Below are positions 1 through 7,358 of a stretch of DNA of 18,714 bases, in pieces. Within the stretch, counting starts at the first letter, position 1; every line of letters begins with the position of its first letter. Source of the stretch: Lactobacillales bacterium (GTDB taxonomy: Bacteria > Bacillota > Bacilli > Lactobacillales > Streptococcaceae); NCBI GenBank assembly GCA_031257815.1, contig JAIRNX010000157.1, positions 1 through 18,714 of the forward strand, read 5' to 3'. A program made the translations under genes and the position numbers. The notes below the pieces were generated by a model. It did no database searches and was not told the origin of the DNA. It saw nothing but the letters and a program-made list of their open reading frames with translations.

Positions 1-37
1 TATCTTTTAATCTTTCGATTCGTGTTTTATTATTCAT
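1..37 (-). CDS. Transposase N-terminus (partial)
   Basis: An ATG at 37-35 on the minus strand opens MNNKTRIERLKD and continues past position 1. It lies about 50 bases inside the IS terminal repeat and just after a -35/-10 pair, which is where a transposase of this compact IS type should begin. Only 12 codons are visible, so the family assignment rests on the matching terminal repeat of the neighbouring remnant and not on these residues. No good ribosome binding site is seen, which is common for IS transposases. Confidence 0.5.
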   Translation of the reverse strand, partial: MNNKTRIERLKD

Positions 38-43
38 AAAATG

Positions 44-72
44 TTTATACTACTTCAGTAAATTAATTGCAA
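44..72 (-). promoter_or_regulatory. Promoter of the IS transposase
   Basis: On the minus strand TTGCAA (67-72) is followed after exactly 17 bases by TATAAA (44-49), just inside the IS end and seven bases before the transposase ATG. The leader is very short. Confidence 0.55.
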
Positions 73-90
73 GGTTTTAGAACAGGTCTA

Positions 91-391
91 TTGAAAAATC
101 TTTTATTAATCGCAGACAAGGGCTATACGGAATTGATCAACTACACTCTTTTAGCTTTATTCCGTTTAAAAAACAACATAAAAAAGAGTTAACTTCCGAG
201 CAAAAGAAATGGAATCGAATGATTTCAAAAATTAGGATTTTTATTGAACATGTGAATCGACTTATCAAACGATTGTAAGATGTTTAAATATCGGTATCGA
301 AATAAGCAACTTAAACATTTTAAACATTTTTTGAGAATTTCTTTGGTTTGTGGCTTGTATAATTTTGATTTAGGGTTTTAGAACAGGTCTA
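91..391 (+). pseudogene. IS5-family transposase 3' remnant with right inverted repeat
   Basis: This is the C-terminal part of a DDE transposase of the IS5 family (DDE_Tnp_4-like). Visible motifs are ADKGY near 112-126, then in a shifted frame an IPFKK motif, an LT-E-K block, and the conserved RI-IEHVNR-IKR segment near 230-275. After a second shift comes YRNKQLKHF and a GLYNFDLGF ending whose stop codon (379-381) lies inside the terminal repeat (374-391). The frame breaks near 121-132 (apparent one-base loss) and again near 277 (apparent one-base gain, creating TAA), and the 5' part is missing. It is therefore a dead fragment, apparently interrupted by the IS end at 1-90. Confidence 0.8.
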
Positions 392-479
392 ATGATCAGA
401 ATTGGGTAAAAAATTACACAATTTTTTTTTACAAATTTCTTACTTACATTGGTTTTACATAAAATATGTGGATGTATAT

Positions 480-522
480 AACCTGTTAATTTATCTTCAT
501 AGAAAGACAAGTTAACAGGTTC
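480..522. repeat. Short palindromic copy of the GAGCCTGTTAAC repeat family
   Basis: The arms AACCTGTTAATTTATCTT (480-497) and GACAAGTTAACAGGTTC (506-522) are near-perfect inverted complements around a few loop bases, so the element is one hairpin. The arms match the ends of the larger repeats at 10205-10334. This copy seems reduced to its two ends. It sits directly upstream of the thioredoxin-like gene, and its right arm contains the TTAACA used in the predicted promoter. Confidence 0.75.
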
Positions 523-540
523 TAGCAAGTAGTTTATAAT
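512..540 (+). promoter_or_regulatory. Predicted promoter of the thioredoxin-like gene, -35 within the repeat
   Basis: TTAACA at 512-517 and TATAAT at 535-540 are separated by exactly 17 bases, about 30 bases before the gene start. The -35 lies inside the right arm of the 480-522 repeat and the -10 lies outside it. This is a sequence prediction only. Confidence 0.55.
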
Positions 541-569
541 TGAATCAGCCAAAGAAATGAGGGAAGAAA

Positions 570-881
570 ATGATTTCAGTAACGGATAAAACATTTAATG
601 AAGAAACTGATGAAGGTTTGGTGTTAATTGATTTTTGGGCTGCGTGGTGTGGACCTTGTCGCGCGCAAACGCCAATTTTAGAACAACTAACAGAAGAATA
701 CGATGAAATGGAGTTAAAAATTGTCAAAATGGATGTTGATGAGAATCCGATCACTCCATTTGGTTTTAATATTTTATCAATCCCTACGCTTCTATTAAAA
801 AAAGACGGCGACGTAGTAGAAACATTAGTTGGCGTGCATTCAAAAGAGCAGTTAAAAGAAGTTTTACGAAAACATATGTGA
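570..881 (+). CDS. Thioredoxin-family protein
   Basis: A 103-residue single-domain thioredoxin. It has the redox active site WCGPC (Cys27 and Cys30), the buried Asp21 in DFWAAW, and the cis-proline in SIPT (Pro72), in the order and spacing of classical thioredoxins. It should reduce protein disulfides in the cytosol with electrons from thioredoxin reductase, which is not in this window. The length matches the family. The ATG is preceded by AGGGAAG. It stands 50 bases before glyA on the same strand, so the two may be co-transcribed, although a weak promoter in that gap cannot be excluded. Whether it is the main thioredoxin (trxA) or a second copy cannot be told here, since the context is not the usual trxA locus. 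Confidence 0.92.
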   Translation: MISVTDKTFNEETDEGLVLIDFWAAWCGPCRAQTPILEQLTEEYDEMELKIVKMDVDENPITPFGFNILSIPTLLLKKDGDVVETLVGVHSKEQLKEVLRKHM

Positions 882-931
882 GATTATATGGTAAGATTAC
901 AGAAATTTTATAAAAGTTTAGGGGAGATAAA

Positions 932-2185
932 ATGATTTTTGATAAGCCTGATGCAAAAGAGTTTGATCCAGAACTATGGGAAGCAATCGAAAAGGAAAAA
1001 CAGCGTCAACAGAATAATATCGAGCTAATTGCTTCAGAGAATGTGATTTCAAAAGCAGTGATGGCAGCACAAGGCAGTGTTTTGACCAATAAATATGCGG
1101 AAGGATATCCTAAAAAGCGTTACTATGGTGGTTGTGAATTTGTGGATGTTGTCGAAAATTTAGCCATCGAGCGTGCTAAAAAGCTTTTTGATGCTTCGTT
1201 TGCCAATGTTCAGCCTCACTCTGGTTCGCAAGCAAATGCAGCAGCTTATCTTTCATTGATTGAGGCAGGGGATACCGTTTTAGGGATGGATTTAGCGGCA
1301 GGAGGGCATTTAACACATGGTTCTTCCGTAAATTTTTCAGGTAAAACTTATCATTTTATTTCTTACACCGTAGATCCTGTTACAGAAACATTGGATTATG
1401 ATGTAATTCGCATACTTGCGCGTAAGCATCGACCAAAATTAATTGTTGCCGGCGCTTCTGCTTACTCGCAAGTGATTGATTTTGCGAAATTTCGTGAAAT
1501 CGCAGATGAAGTCGGTGCTTTTTTAATGGTTGATATGGCCCATATTGCAGGACTTGTTGCCGCAGGCTTACATCCGTCTCCTGTTCCTTTTGCACATATT
1601 ACAACAAGCACAACTCATAAAACGTTACGCGGGCCACGTGGTGGTTTGATTTTAACTAATGATGAAAAGTTAGCGAAAAAAATCAACAGCAATATTTTCC
1701 CAGGAATTCAAGGCGGGCCTTTAGAACACGTGATTGCTGCTAAAGCAGTAGCTTTTAAAGAAGCGCTTGATCCTGCTTTTAAAAAATATCAGCAACAAGT
1801 TATTAATAATGTGCAAACAATGGCAGTTATTTTTAATCATGAAGCTAATCTTCGGGTGATTAGTGGGGGAGCTGATAATCATCTTTTGCTACTGAAAGTA
1901 ACAGAGATGGGAATGAATGGAAAAGAAGCCGAAAGTTTGTTAGATTCTGTAAATATCACAGTGAATAAGAATTCTATTCCTTATGAACAACTATCACCTT
2001 TTAAAACTTCTGGCATCCGTATAGGAACACCCGCAATTACAAGCCGAGGCATGAAGGAAGAAGAAGCCGTAGAAGTTGCACGATTAATTATTAGAGCACT
2101 AACAAGTGGAGCAGATGAAGGAACACTTCGCAGCATTAAAGAAGATGTCTTATCACTAACAGATCGCTTTCCATTGTATGACTAG
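932..2185 (+). CDS. glyA: Serine hydroxymethyltransferase
   Basis: A PLP-dependent cytosolic enzyme that converts serine and tetrahydrofolate to glycine and methylene-tetrahydrofolate, the main source of one-carbon units for purine and thymidylate synthesis. The protein is 417 residues, normal for the family. It opens with an [18 protein letters not shown] block, has [15 protein letters not shown], and has the PLP lysine segment [13 protein letters not shown] near residue 230. The C-terminal [12 protein letters not shown] block is intact. GGGGAG precedes the ATG. The following gene, of the UPF0340 family, is also adjacent to glyA in Bacillus subtilis, so the neighbourhood is conserved. Confidence 0.97.
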   Translation: MIFDKPDAKEFDPELWEAIEKEKQRQQNNIELIASENVISKAVMAAQGSVLTNKYAEGYPKKRYYGGCEFVDVVENLAIERAKKLFDASFANVQPHSGSQANAAAYLSLIEAGDTVLGMDLAAGGHLTHGSSVNFSGKTYHFISYTVDPVTETLDYDVIRILARKHRPKLIVAGASAYSQVIDFAKFREIADEVGAFLMVDMAHIAGLVAAGLHPSPVPFAHITTSTTHKTLRGPRGGLILTNDEKLAKKINSNIFPGIQGGPLEHVIAAKAVAFKEALDPAFKKYQQQVINNVQTMAVIFNHEANLRVISGGADNHLLLLKVTEMGMNGKEAESLLDSVNITVNKNSIPYEQLSPFKTSGIRIGTPAITSRGMKEEEAVEVARLIIRALTSGADEGTLRSIKEDVLSLTDRFPLYD

Positions 2186-2218
2186 AACTGATATTTTTGT
2201 TTTAAAGAGTGTAAAAAT

Positions 2219-2248
2219 TTGAGGAAACGTAAAAAAACATTTTATAAT
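2219..2248 (+). promoter_or_regulatory. Candidate promoter for the UPF0340-trpS pair
   Basis: TTGAGG (2219-2224) and TATAAT (2243-2248) are 18 bases apart in the glyA-UPF0340 gap. The -10 is perfect and the -35 is moderate. The leader would be about 115 bases long. I see no T-box-like structure in it. Confidence 0.4.
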
Positions 2249-2278
2249 TCTGTGGATACAGTAATTTTCAACTCCAAA

Positions 2279-2297
2279 AAAACCTGTAACCTTATCT
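2279..2297. repeat. Possible degenerate half copy of the GAGCCTGTTAAC repeat
   Basis: The bases AACCTGTAACCTTATCTT resemble the half-site AACCTGTTAACTTGTCTT seen at 4721-4739, with one gap and a few changes. It may be a decayed relic. The match is short enough to be chance. Confidence 0.3.
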
Positions 2298-2368
2298 TTT
2301 ACTTAGCATAAAAAAGCTCTGGATGATTTTGTTGTGTGGAAAGATCAACGCGAAGCGAAGGGAGAAGC

Positions 2369-2932
2369 ATGGATTTTTCAATCGAAGATATTAAAGATCA
2401 AACTTACGAAGTGATGCTTGATCTTTTAACACAAGTCAAACTTAAGCCAGGAAGTCTTTTTGTTGTGGGTTTAAGCACTTCAGAAGTGTTAGGTAGTGTG
2501 ATCGGGAAAAATTCATCACTTGAAGTCGGACAAGCAATTATTTCCACTGTCTTTGCTTTGTTGCGTGAGCGTGAAATTTGGCTCTCAGTTCAAGGTTGTG
2601 AGCATTTAAATCGAGCATTAGTACTGGAAGAAGAAATTGCCAAGCAAAAAGGTTTTGAAATAGTAGATGTCTTGCCAAGTGTACATGCAGGAGGTAGCGG
2701 GCAGCTTGCAGCTTTTGAGTTAATGAAGCAACCTGTAGAAGTAGAATATATTGTTGCCGATGCAGGAGTTGATATTGGAGATACTTTGATTGGTATGCAT
2801 ATTAAACATGTGCAAGTGCCACTTCGGCCTAAACGTAAAGAGATTGGCTTAGCTCATGTTACAGCAGCTGTTAGTCGCCCTAAAAAAATTGGCGGAGCGC
2901 GTGCGCGTTATGGAAGATGGCAAGGAATTTAG
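2369..2932 (+). CDS. UPF0340 (YwlG / TIGR01440) family protein
   Basis: A 187-residue conserved Firmicute protein of unknown biochemical function. The features used are the early [15 protein letters not shown] segment, [22 protein letters not shown], and the C-terminal part ending [10 protein letters not shown], in the order I know from YwlG-like proteins. The reading frame extends upstream to a GTG at 2336, but the ATG at 2369 has AGGGAG just before it and gives the usual family length, so I take it as the start. The 3' end lies 14 bases before the trpS start, so the two are probably translated from one message. It lies next to glyA, as in B. subtilis. Confidence 0.88.
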   Translation: MDFSIEDIKDQTYEVMLDLLTQVKLKPGSLFVVGLSTSEVLGSVIGKNSSLEVGQAIISTVFALLREREIWLSVQGCEHLNRALVLEEEIAKQKGFEIVDVLPSVHAGGSGQLAAFELMKQPVEVEYIVADAGVDIGDTLIGMHIKHVQVPLRPKRKEIGLAHVTAAVSRPKKIGGARARYGRWQGI

Positions 2933-2946
2933 TGAAAGGGAATTAC

Positions 2947-3975
2947 ATGACAACAAAAGAAATTGTATTAACGGGTGATCGCCCTACAGGTAAGCTTCAT
3001 ATTGGCCATTATGTTGGGTCACTTAAAAATCGAGTGCACCTGCAAGCAAATTCTCAAAATAAGTTATTTGTAATGATTGCTGATCAACAAGCGCTAACTG
3101 ATCATGCTAAGGATCCTGAGAAGATTCGGAAAAGTTTATATGATGTAGCGCTTGATTATTTGGCAGTTGGACTTGATCCAAAGCTTGCAACACTTTTTGT
3201 CCAGTCACAAATTCCAGAGTTAGCCGAGTTAACAATGTATTATATGAATTTGGTGTCTATAGCGCGCCTGCACCGCAATCCAACAGTGAAAACAGAGATT
3301 GAACAAAAGGGATATGGCGAAAGTGTACCAACAGGTTTTTTTGTTTATCCTATTAGTCAAGCTAGCGATATTACAGCATTTAAAGCAACAAAAGTCCCGG
3401 TTGGAAATGATCAAAAACCAATGATTGAACAAACTCGCGAAATAGTTCGTAGTTTTAATCATATATATCAAACTGATGTTTTAGTGGAGCCTAAAGGACT
3501 GTATCCAGATAATGAAGCAGCTGGGCGATTGCCTGGTTTAGACGGCAACACCAAGATGAGTAAGTCGCTTAATAATGGAATTTTCTTAGCAGATGATGCA
3601 AATACTTTGCAAAAAAAAGTCATGAGTATGTATACAGATCCAAATCACGTTCGTGTGGAAGATCCTGGGCAAATTGAAGGAAATATGGTATTTCACTATC
3701 TGGATGTTTTTGGGCACGCAGAAGATTTTACACAAATTCAAGAGATGAAAGAACATTATCAGCGCGGCGGTTTAGGTGATGTAAAAGTTAAGCGTTATTT
3801 GTTAGAAATTTTAAATCGTGAATTAGAGCCAATACGTAAAAAACGTGCAATGTATGCGCAAGACTTGGATGAAATAACACAGATTTTAAAAAAGGGCAGT
3901 AAGCAGGCGCAAGCAGTTGCAGCACAAACACTAAGCAAGGTCAAAGCGGCAATGGGGATTAATTATTTTTCATAA
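2947..3975 (+). CDS. trpS: Tryptophanyl-tRNA synthetase
   Basis: A class I aminoacyl-tRNA synthetase that charges tRNA-Trp in the cytosol. The 342 residues match the bacterial family. The HIGH-type signature is in [13 protein letters not shown] near residue 17 and the KMSKS loop is in DGNTKMSKS near residue 200. The reading frame starts earlier at 2917, overlapping the previous gene, but the ATG at 2947 is preceded by AAAGGGA and gives the standard ETGDRPTG-like N-terminus, so I choose it. There is no room for a T-box leader directly upstream, and none was seen further up. Expression probably depends on the upstream promoter shared with the UPF0340 gene. Confidence 0.96.
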   Translation: MTTKEIVLTGDRPTGKLHIGHYVGSLKNRVHLQANSQNKLFVMIADQQALTDHAKDPEKIRKSLYDVALDYLAVGLDPKLATLFVQSQIPELAELTMYYMNLVSIARLHRNPTVKTEIEQKGYGESVPTGFFVYPISQASDITAFKATKVPVGNDQKPMIEQTREIVRSFNHIYQTDVLVEPKGLYPDNEAAGRLPGLDGNTKMSKSLNNGIFLADDANTLQKKVMSMYTDPNHVRVEDPGQIEGNMVFHYLDVFGHAEDFTQIQEMKEHYQRGGLGDVKVKRYLLEILNRELEPIRKKRAMYAQDLDEITQILKKGSKQAQAVAAQTLSKVKAAMGINYFS

Positions 3976-4016
3976 AATTAAGATAGTTATTGCTTCCAAA
4001 TAAAAAAGAGCTCATA

Positions 4017-4022
4017 TATAAT
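4017..4022 (+). promoter_or_regulatory. Candidate -10 element for hpf
   Basis: TATAAT at 4017-4022 lies in the trpS-hpf gap about 67 bases before the GTG start. The sequence 17 bases upstream (TTCCAA, 3994-3999) is only a weak -35. The stress control usual for hpf cannot be judged from this. Confidence 0.35.
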
Positions 4023-4088
4023 GATTTTATAGAGATTGCAGATGCTTTCTACTCTCTATTTTCTTGCTTATTGAAAGGAGTCGTTGTT

Positions 4089-4631
4089 GTGTTTAAATAT
4101 AATATACGTGGCGAAAATATCGAGGTTACTCAAGCAATTCGTGATTATATAGAAAAACGCATTAATAAAATTCAAAAGTATTTTAATGATGTTACAGCAA
4201 CAGTTCATGTTAATTTAAAAGTTTATACTGAAAAAACAGCTAAGGTTGAAGTGACAATACCACTCCCTAATTTGGTGCTTCGTGCAGAAAAAACTTCACC
4301 TGATTTATATGCTAGTGCGGATTTTGTAGCAGATAAATTGGAGCGTCAAATTCGTAAATATAAAACCAAAGTAAACCGCAGGCATCGTAAAGTAGAATCC
4401 ACAAGAATGCTCTTTTCTGATTTAGCTTTAGATGAAGCAGAAGAAGTAAGTGAATTAGAAATCGTGCGAACAAAACGTGTTTTTTTAAAGCCGATGGATA
4501 GCGAAGAAGCGATTTTGCAAATGAATATGTTAGGTCATGATTTTTTTCTTTATTTAGATGCTGAAACAGAAACAACAGCGATTGTTTATCGTCGTTCAGA
4601 TGGTAAATATGGCTTAATTGAAACGGAATAA
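4089..4631 (+). CDS. hpf: Long-form ribosome hibernation promoting factor
   Basis: A 180-residue long HPF. It binds 30S subunits and pairs ribosomes into inactive 100S dimers during slow growth. The N-terminal S30AE domain runs from FKYNIRGENIEVT to about residue 105 (VADKLERQIRKYKTK). After a charged linker, the C-terminal dimerization domain begins near IVRTKRVFLKPM and includes MLGHDFFLYLD and YRRSDGKYGLIE. The open frame extends up to 3990, but AAGGAG at 4075-4080 sits 8 bases before a GTG at 4089, which gives the normal FKYNIRG start and length. It is convergent with purM. Confidence 0.93.
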   Translation: MFKYNIRGENIEVTQAIRDYIEKRINKIQKYFNDVTATVHVNLKVYTEKTAKVEVTIPLPNLVLRAEKTSPDLYASADFVADKLERQIRKYKTKVNRRHRKVESTRMLFSDLALDEAEEVSELEIVRTKRVFLKPMDSEEAILQMNMLGHDFFLYLDAETETTAIVYRRSDGKYGLIETE

Positions 4632-4845
4632 TCTTATTTATTGCTATTAAGCTATTAATCATAAAATTACGATTATTTATTCAGCAAGAATAAGACGCAT
4701 AAGTTGGTGGAGAAAAGTAAGAACCTGTTAACTTGTCTTGAAGTGATGAATAGTCCCGTTACACAGCTTACAAACCAAGCAAATACTTTTTTTTTAATTT
4801 TCCAACAAAAATAAGTTTGATTGCCATATTTTTTTCTTACTTTTA
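4632..4845. other. Convergent hpf-purM gap
   Basis: This gap between convergent genes holds one half copy of the repeat family (4721-4739) and several AT-only stem-loops, for example TTATTC and GAATAA arms around 4677-4694. I see no convincing GC-rich terminator with a T run and no gene. Confidence 0.5.
4721..4739 (+). repeat. Single half-site of the repeat family
   Basis: GAACCTGTTAACTTGTCTT is an almost exact copy of one arm of the 480-522 and 10205-10334 repeats, preceded by TAA. No matching opposite arm is visible nearby, so it looks like a solo end left by decay or by partial deletion. Confidence 0.6.
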
Positions 4846-5880
4846 TTAGCGAATTATAACTGAATTTTCTTTTTGCTCAATAATTTTTCCAATTTCATAA
4901 TTCTTTTCGCCTTGATTTTGGAGTTCTGCTTTGACAATATCTTTTTGCTCTGCATCCACTGCCAGCACCATACCTATACCCATATTAAAGATTTCAAACA
5001 TTTCATGATGAGGGACTTTTCCATATTTTTCTAAAGCTTTAAAAATTGGCAATATTGGCCAAGCACCTTCAGTAATTTCTGCAGTTAAACCTTTACCAAA
5101 CATTCGGGGAATATTTTCGATAAAACCACCGCCGGTGATGTGTGCAATTCCTTTAACTAAATTTTTCTGAATTAATGGCAATAACGTTTTTACATAAATA
5201 CGCGTTGGTGTTAGCAACCCTTCTGCTAACGTTTTTTCGTTTAATTCAGGCAATAAGGTTGAGCCATCAAATTTATTTTGTTCAAAGAAAATTTTTCGCA
5301 CTAAGGAATAACCATTCGAATGAATTCCTGAAGAAGCAAGACCTAATAAAATACTCCCTTTTTTGATATTTTCACCTGTAATTAATTGTGATTTTTCTGC
5401 TACACCAACTGCAAACCCCGCCAAATCATAATCATTTTCCTCATACATTCCAGGCATCTCAGCAGTCTCACCACCAATAAGCGCTGTTCCTGCTTGAGAA
5501 CAGCCTTTAGCAACCCCAGCGATTACTTGTTCTAAGCGGCTGGGAATATTTTTTCCTGTTGCAATGTAGTCTAAAAAATAAAGCGGCTCAGCACCTTGCG
5601 ACACAATATCATTAACGCACATCGCTACACAATCAATGCCAATCGTATCATGCTTATTTTCGTTAATTGCTACCAAAAGCTTTGTTCCAACACCATCTGC
5701 TCCTGAAACCAAAACCGGTTCTTTAACGTTTAACAAAGACAAATTAAAACAGCCGCCAAAGCCGCCAAGCGCTCCCATTACACCTAATCGCTTCGTCTTC
5801 TCAACGTGTTTTTTGATTCGATTGACCACTTCATAACCAGCCTTAACATCTACCCCTGCTTTTGTATAAGCGTTTGTCAT
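4846..5880 (-). CDS. purM: Phosphoribosylformylglycinamidine cyclo-ligase
   Basis: AIR synthetase, the ATP-dependent fifth step of purine synthesis that closes the imidazole ring. The 344 residues are normal in length. Visible family blocks are the N-terminal [23 protein letters not shown] near residue 60, D-VAMCVND near 88, [10 protein letters not shown] near 138, [14 protein letters not shown] near 185, HITGGGF near 250 and FNMGIGM near 300. AAGGAG lies a few bases before the ATG. It stands alone: none of the usual pur neighbours (purF, purN, purH, purD) is in the window. I saw no purine riboswitch or clear PurR box in the 89 bases directly upstream. Confidence 0.96.
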   Translation of the reverse strand: MTNAYTKAGVDVKAGYEVVNRIKKHVEKTKRLGVMGALGGFGGCFNLSLLNVKEPVLVSGADGVGTKLLVAINENKHDTIGIDCVAMCVNDIVSQGAEPLYFLDYIATGKNIPSRLEQVIAGVAKGCSQAGTALIGGETAEMPGMYEENDYDLAGFAVGVAEKSQLITGENIKKGSILLGLASSGIHSNGYSLVRKIFFEQNKFDGSTLLPELNEKTLAEGLLTPTRIYVKTLLPLIQKNLVKGIAHITGGGFIENIPRMFGKGLTAEITEGAWPILPIFKALEKYGKVPHHEMFEIFNMGIGMVLAVDAEQKDIVKAELQNQGEKNYEIGKIIEQKENSVIIR

Positions 5881-5969
5881 ATCTAGCTCCTTTTTAGTTT
5901 TAAAAACTTGTTCATTGAATCCGTATTTTTCATGTTACTAAAAAACAAAGCGAAACTAATGTACATTAC

Positions 5970-6065
5970 TTAATATTTTTTATATTTAAGCAATTCAACA
6001 CCTTCATCAAAATACCCATGCAATGCTGTCTTTGCGCTTTCATAAAACTTTCCATTGAAAACTCT
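5970..6065 (-). pseudogene. In-frame coding remnant after the cation transporter stop codon
   Basis: Directly after the transporter's TAA, and in the same frame, 31 more codons run without a stop to the next TAA. They give RVFNGKFYESAK followed by TALHGYFDEGVELLKYKKY. There is no start codon at its beginning and no ribosome binding site. The residue mix looks like a real protein C-terminus (amphipathic, few rare residues). It could be the cut-off tail of the transporter, or the end of an unrelated deleted gene. I do not recognise the family. Confidence 0.35.
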
Positions 6066-6953
6066 TTACGGTTTTTTTGGTGAAGGAGAAAAATAAGGTT
6101 CGACGTGAATATCTATGTCGTAAATTTGATATTTACTGGATAAGCGTTTTTCAATGATCTCTGTGATTGAATGGCTTTGCAATACAGAAAGGTTTGGATC
6201 CATCGCTATTACAACGTCTAAAAAAATATTGGCTCCATATGTGCGACCACGAATTAAACGGACTTCCTGGACCTCATCGATGCTTAAAATTATTTTTTTG
6301 TATTTTTCTAGTAAATTTTCAGGAAAACCATCTGATAGTGAAAAAACACTAGCTTTAAAAATTTCTAACGCTGTTATTAGCACCAAAATGGCAATAATGA
6401 TTGCGGCAATTGTATCTAGTAAGGGAAATTTAAATACAGTTGCTAAAATTGCAACTGTCGTACCAATGCTTGTGTAAGCATCACTTAGGTTATCCTTTGC
6501 TGCTGCATATAGGGCACTGCTATGAACTTTTTCAGCTAATGTTCGATTATAAAAATATACAAAAATCATAATAAGCGCAGATATTATTCCAACTAAGGCC
6601 GTTAATGGATCTGGTTTTGAATAAGTTTTATGCATAACTTTTTCAATGGCATCTCCTAAAACTTCCAAACCAATCAGCAGCATGATAAAAGAAGTGATCA
6701 TACTCGCTACGGTTTCAATTTTCCAATGTCCATAGGCATGGTTTTTATCTATCGGTTTTCTAGCTATCCTTAAACCAATAAAAACCACCAACGAACCAAT
6801 GATATCCGTAAAATTATTTAAACCGTCTGCAAATAGCGCATTTGAGTCGCCCCAAACACCAATAAGTAACTTGGCAGTTGCTAAAAAGATATAAGATAAA
6901 ATACTTACGATTGCGCCCTTCTCAGCTATTTTTAAATCTTCATATCGATTCAC
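6066..6953 (-). CDS. Cation diffusion facilitator family transporter
   Basis: A 295-residue membrane antiporter of the CDF family, which exports divalent metals such as zinc, iron, manganese or cobalt in exchange for protons. Six membrane segments can be traced. The metal-site motifs are DGLNNFTD (Asp43 to Asp50) in segment 2 and KDNLSDA (Asp154 and Asp158) in segment 5, with the HAYGHWKIE loop between. A cytosolic C-terminal domain follows (EVQEVRLIRGRTYGANIFLDV, then DIDIHVEPY). The start is a GTG preceded by AAGGAGG at six bases. The metal cannot be told from sequence alone. It lies between a small membrane ORF and purM on the minus strand. Confidence 0.92.
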   Translation of the reverse strand: MNRYEDLKIAEKGAIVSILSYIFLATAKLLIGVWGDSNALFADGLNNFTDIIGSLVVFIGLRIARKPIDKNHAYGHWKIETVASMITSFIMLLIGLEVLGDAIEKVMHKTYSKPDPLTALVGIISALIMIFVYFYNRTLAEKVHSSALYAAAKDNLSDAYTSIGTTVAILATVFKFPLLDTIAAIIIAILVLITALEIFKASVFSLSDGFPENLLEKYKKIILSIDEVQEVRLIRGRTYGANIFLDVVIAMDPNLSVLQSHSITEIIEKRLSSKYQIYDIDIHVEPYFSPSPKKP

Positions 6954-6989
6954 ACAACGCCCTCCTTAAAGGTTTTACTTGTTTATACA

Positions 6990-7316
6990 TTAAACTTCTT
7001 TCCAAAAAATGCTTGCAAAAATTATATGTAGGTAGATAAAACATAAGATGTGGAACAACGAAAAAACTAACGAACAACCAATTTCAAAGATTAACCGAAG
7101 TAAAACGTCAGGGAATTGAAAAATTTCATGCCAAGTCTCATTTGTCAAAAAAGAAATTAAAGAAAATGCCACTGACCAAAGAAGAAAAAGGCAGCAATTT
7201 CTTGCATTCAAGTTAGCGTGTGTTAAACGTTTTGGTATTTTTTTCAGAGAAAATCGCAATCGGCGCATCTGAAATTTGGAAAGAGGTTTATTTTTAAAGT
7301 TCCTCCTTGTTGACAA
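6990..7316 (-). CDS. Small predicted membrane protein, start unclear, possibly decayed
   Basis: An unrecognised minus-strand frame between clpB and the cation transporter. It has a basic N-terminus (about RRLRFSLKKIPKR), then two or three hydrophobic stretches (CCLFLLWSVAFSLISFL near residue 41 and a long one near 75-105), which suggests a small membrane protein. A perfect AAGGAGG lies at 7302-7308 but no ATG, GTG or TTG follows at proper spacing. The TTG at 7316 lies upstream of that site, and the first ATG (7268, giving 92 residues) is too far from it. The true start may have been lost by mutation. Its stop is 37 bases before the cation transporter start. Confidence 0.45.
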   Translation of the reverse strand: MSTRRNFKNKPLSKFQMRRLRFSLKKIPKRLTHANLNARNCCLFLLWSVAFSLISFLTNETWHEIFQFPDVLLRLIFEIGCSLVFSLFHILCFIYLHIIFASIFWKEV

Positions 7317-7358
7317 GATCGTTTACACCAATTTTTTATTTTTAAAGCCTGATAAAAA

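Larger units (their letters stand above)
1..90 (-). mobile_element. Left end of an IS5-type insertion sequence, cut by window edge
   Basis: Read on the minus strand, this starts with the terminal inverted repeat AGACCTGTTCTAAAACC (about 73-89). A well-formed promoter follows (TTGCAA at 67-72, 17-bp spacer, TATAAA at 44-49), then an ATG that opens a reading frame running off the window. The same terminal sequence, in the orientation of a right end, closes the transposase remnant at 374-391, so the two pieces belong to the same or a very close IS. The copy seems to have inserted into that older element. Target duplication cannot be checked because the other end lies outside. Confidence 0.7.

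Noticed and set aside
370..594. 74-codon minus-strand ORF before the thioredoxin-like gene
   Set aside because: It is composed of the IS end, the 480-522 hairpin and antisense of the thioredoxin start. No start signal is seen.
2186..2368. T-box leader for trpS
   Set aside because: The leader of the UPF0340-trpS unit shows no T-box bulge (TGGTACCGCG-like) sequence and no terminator-like hairpin.
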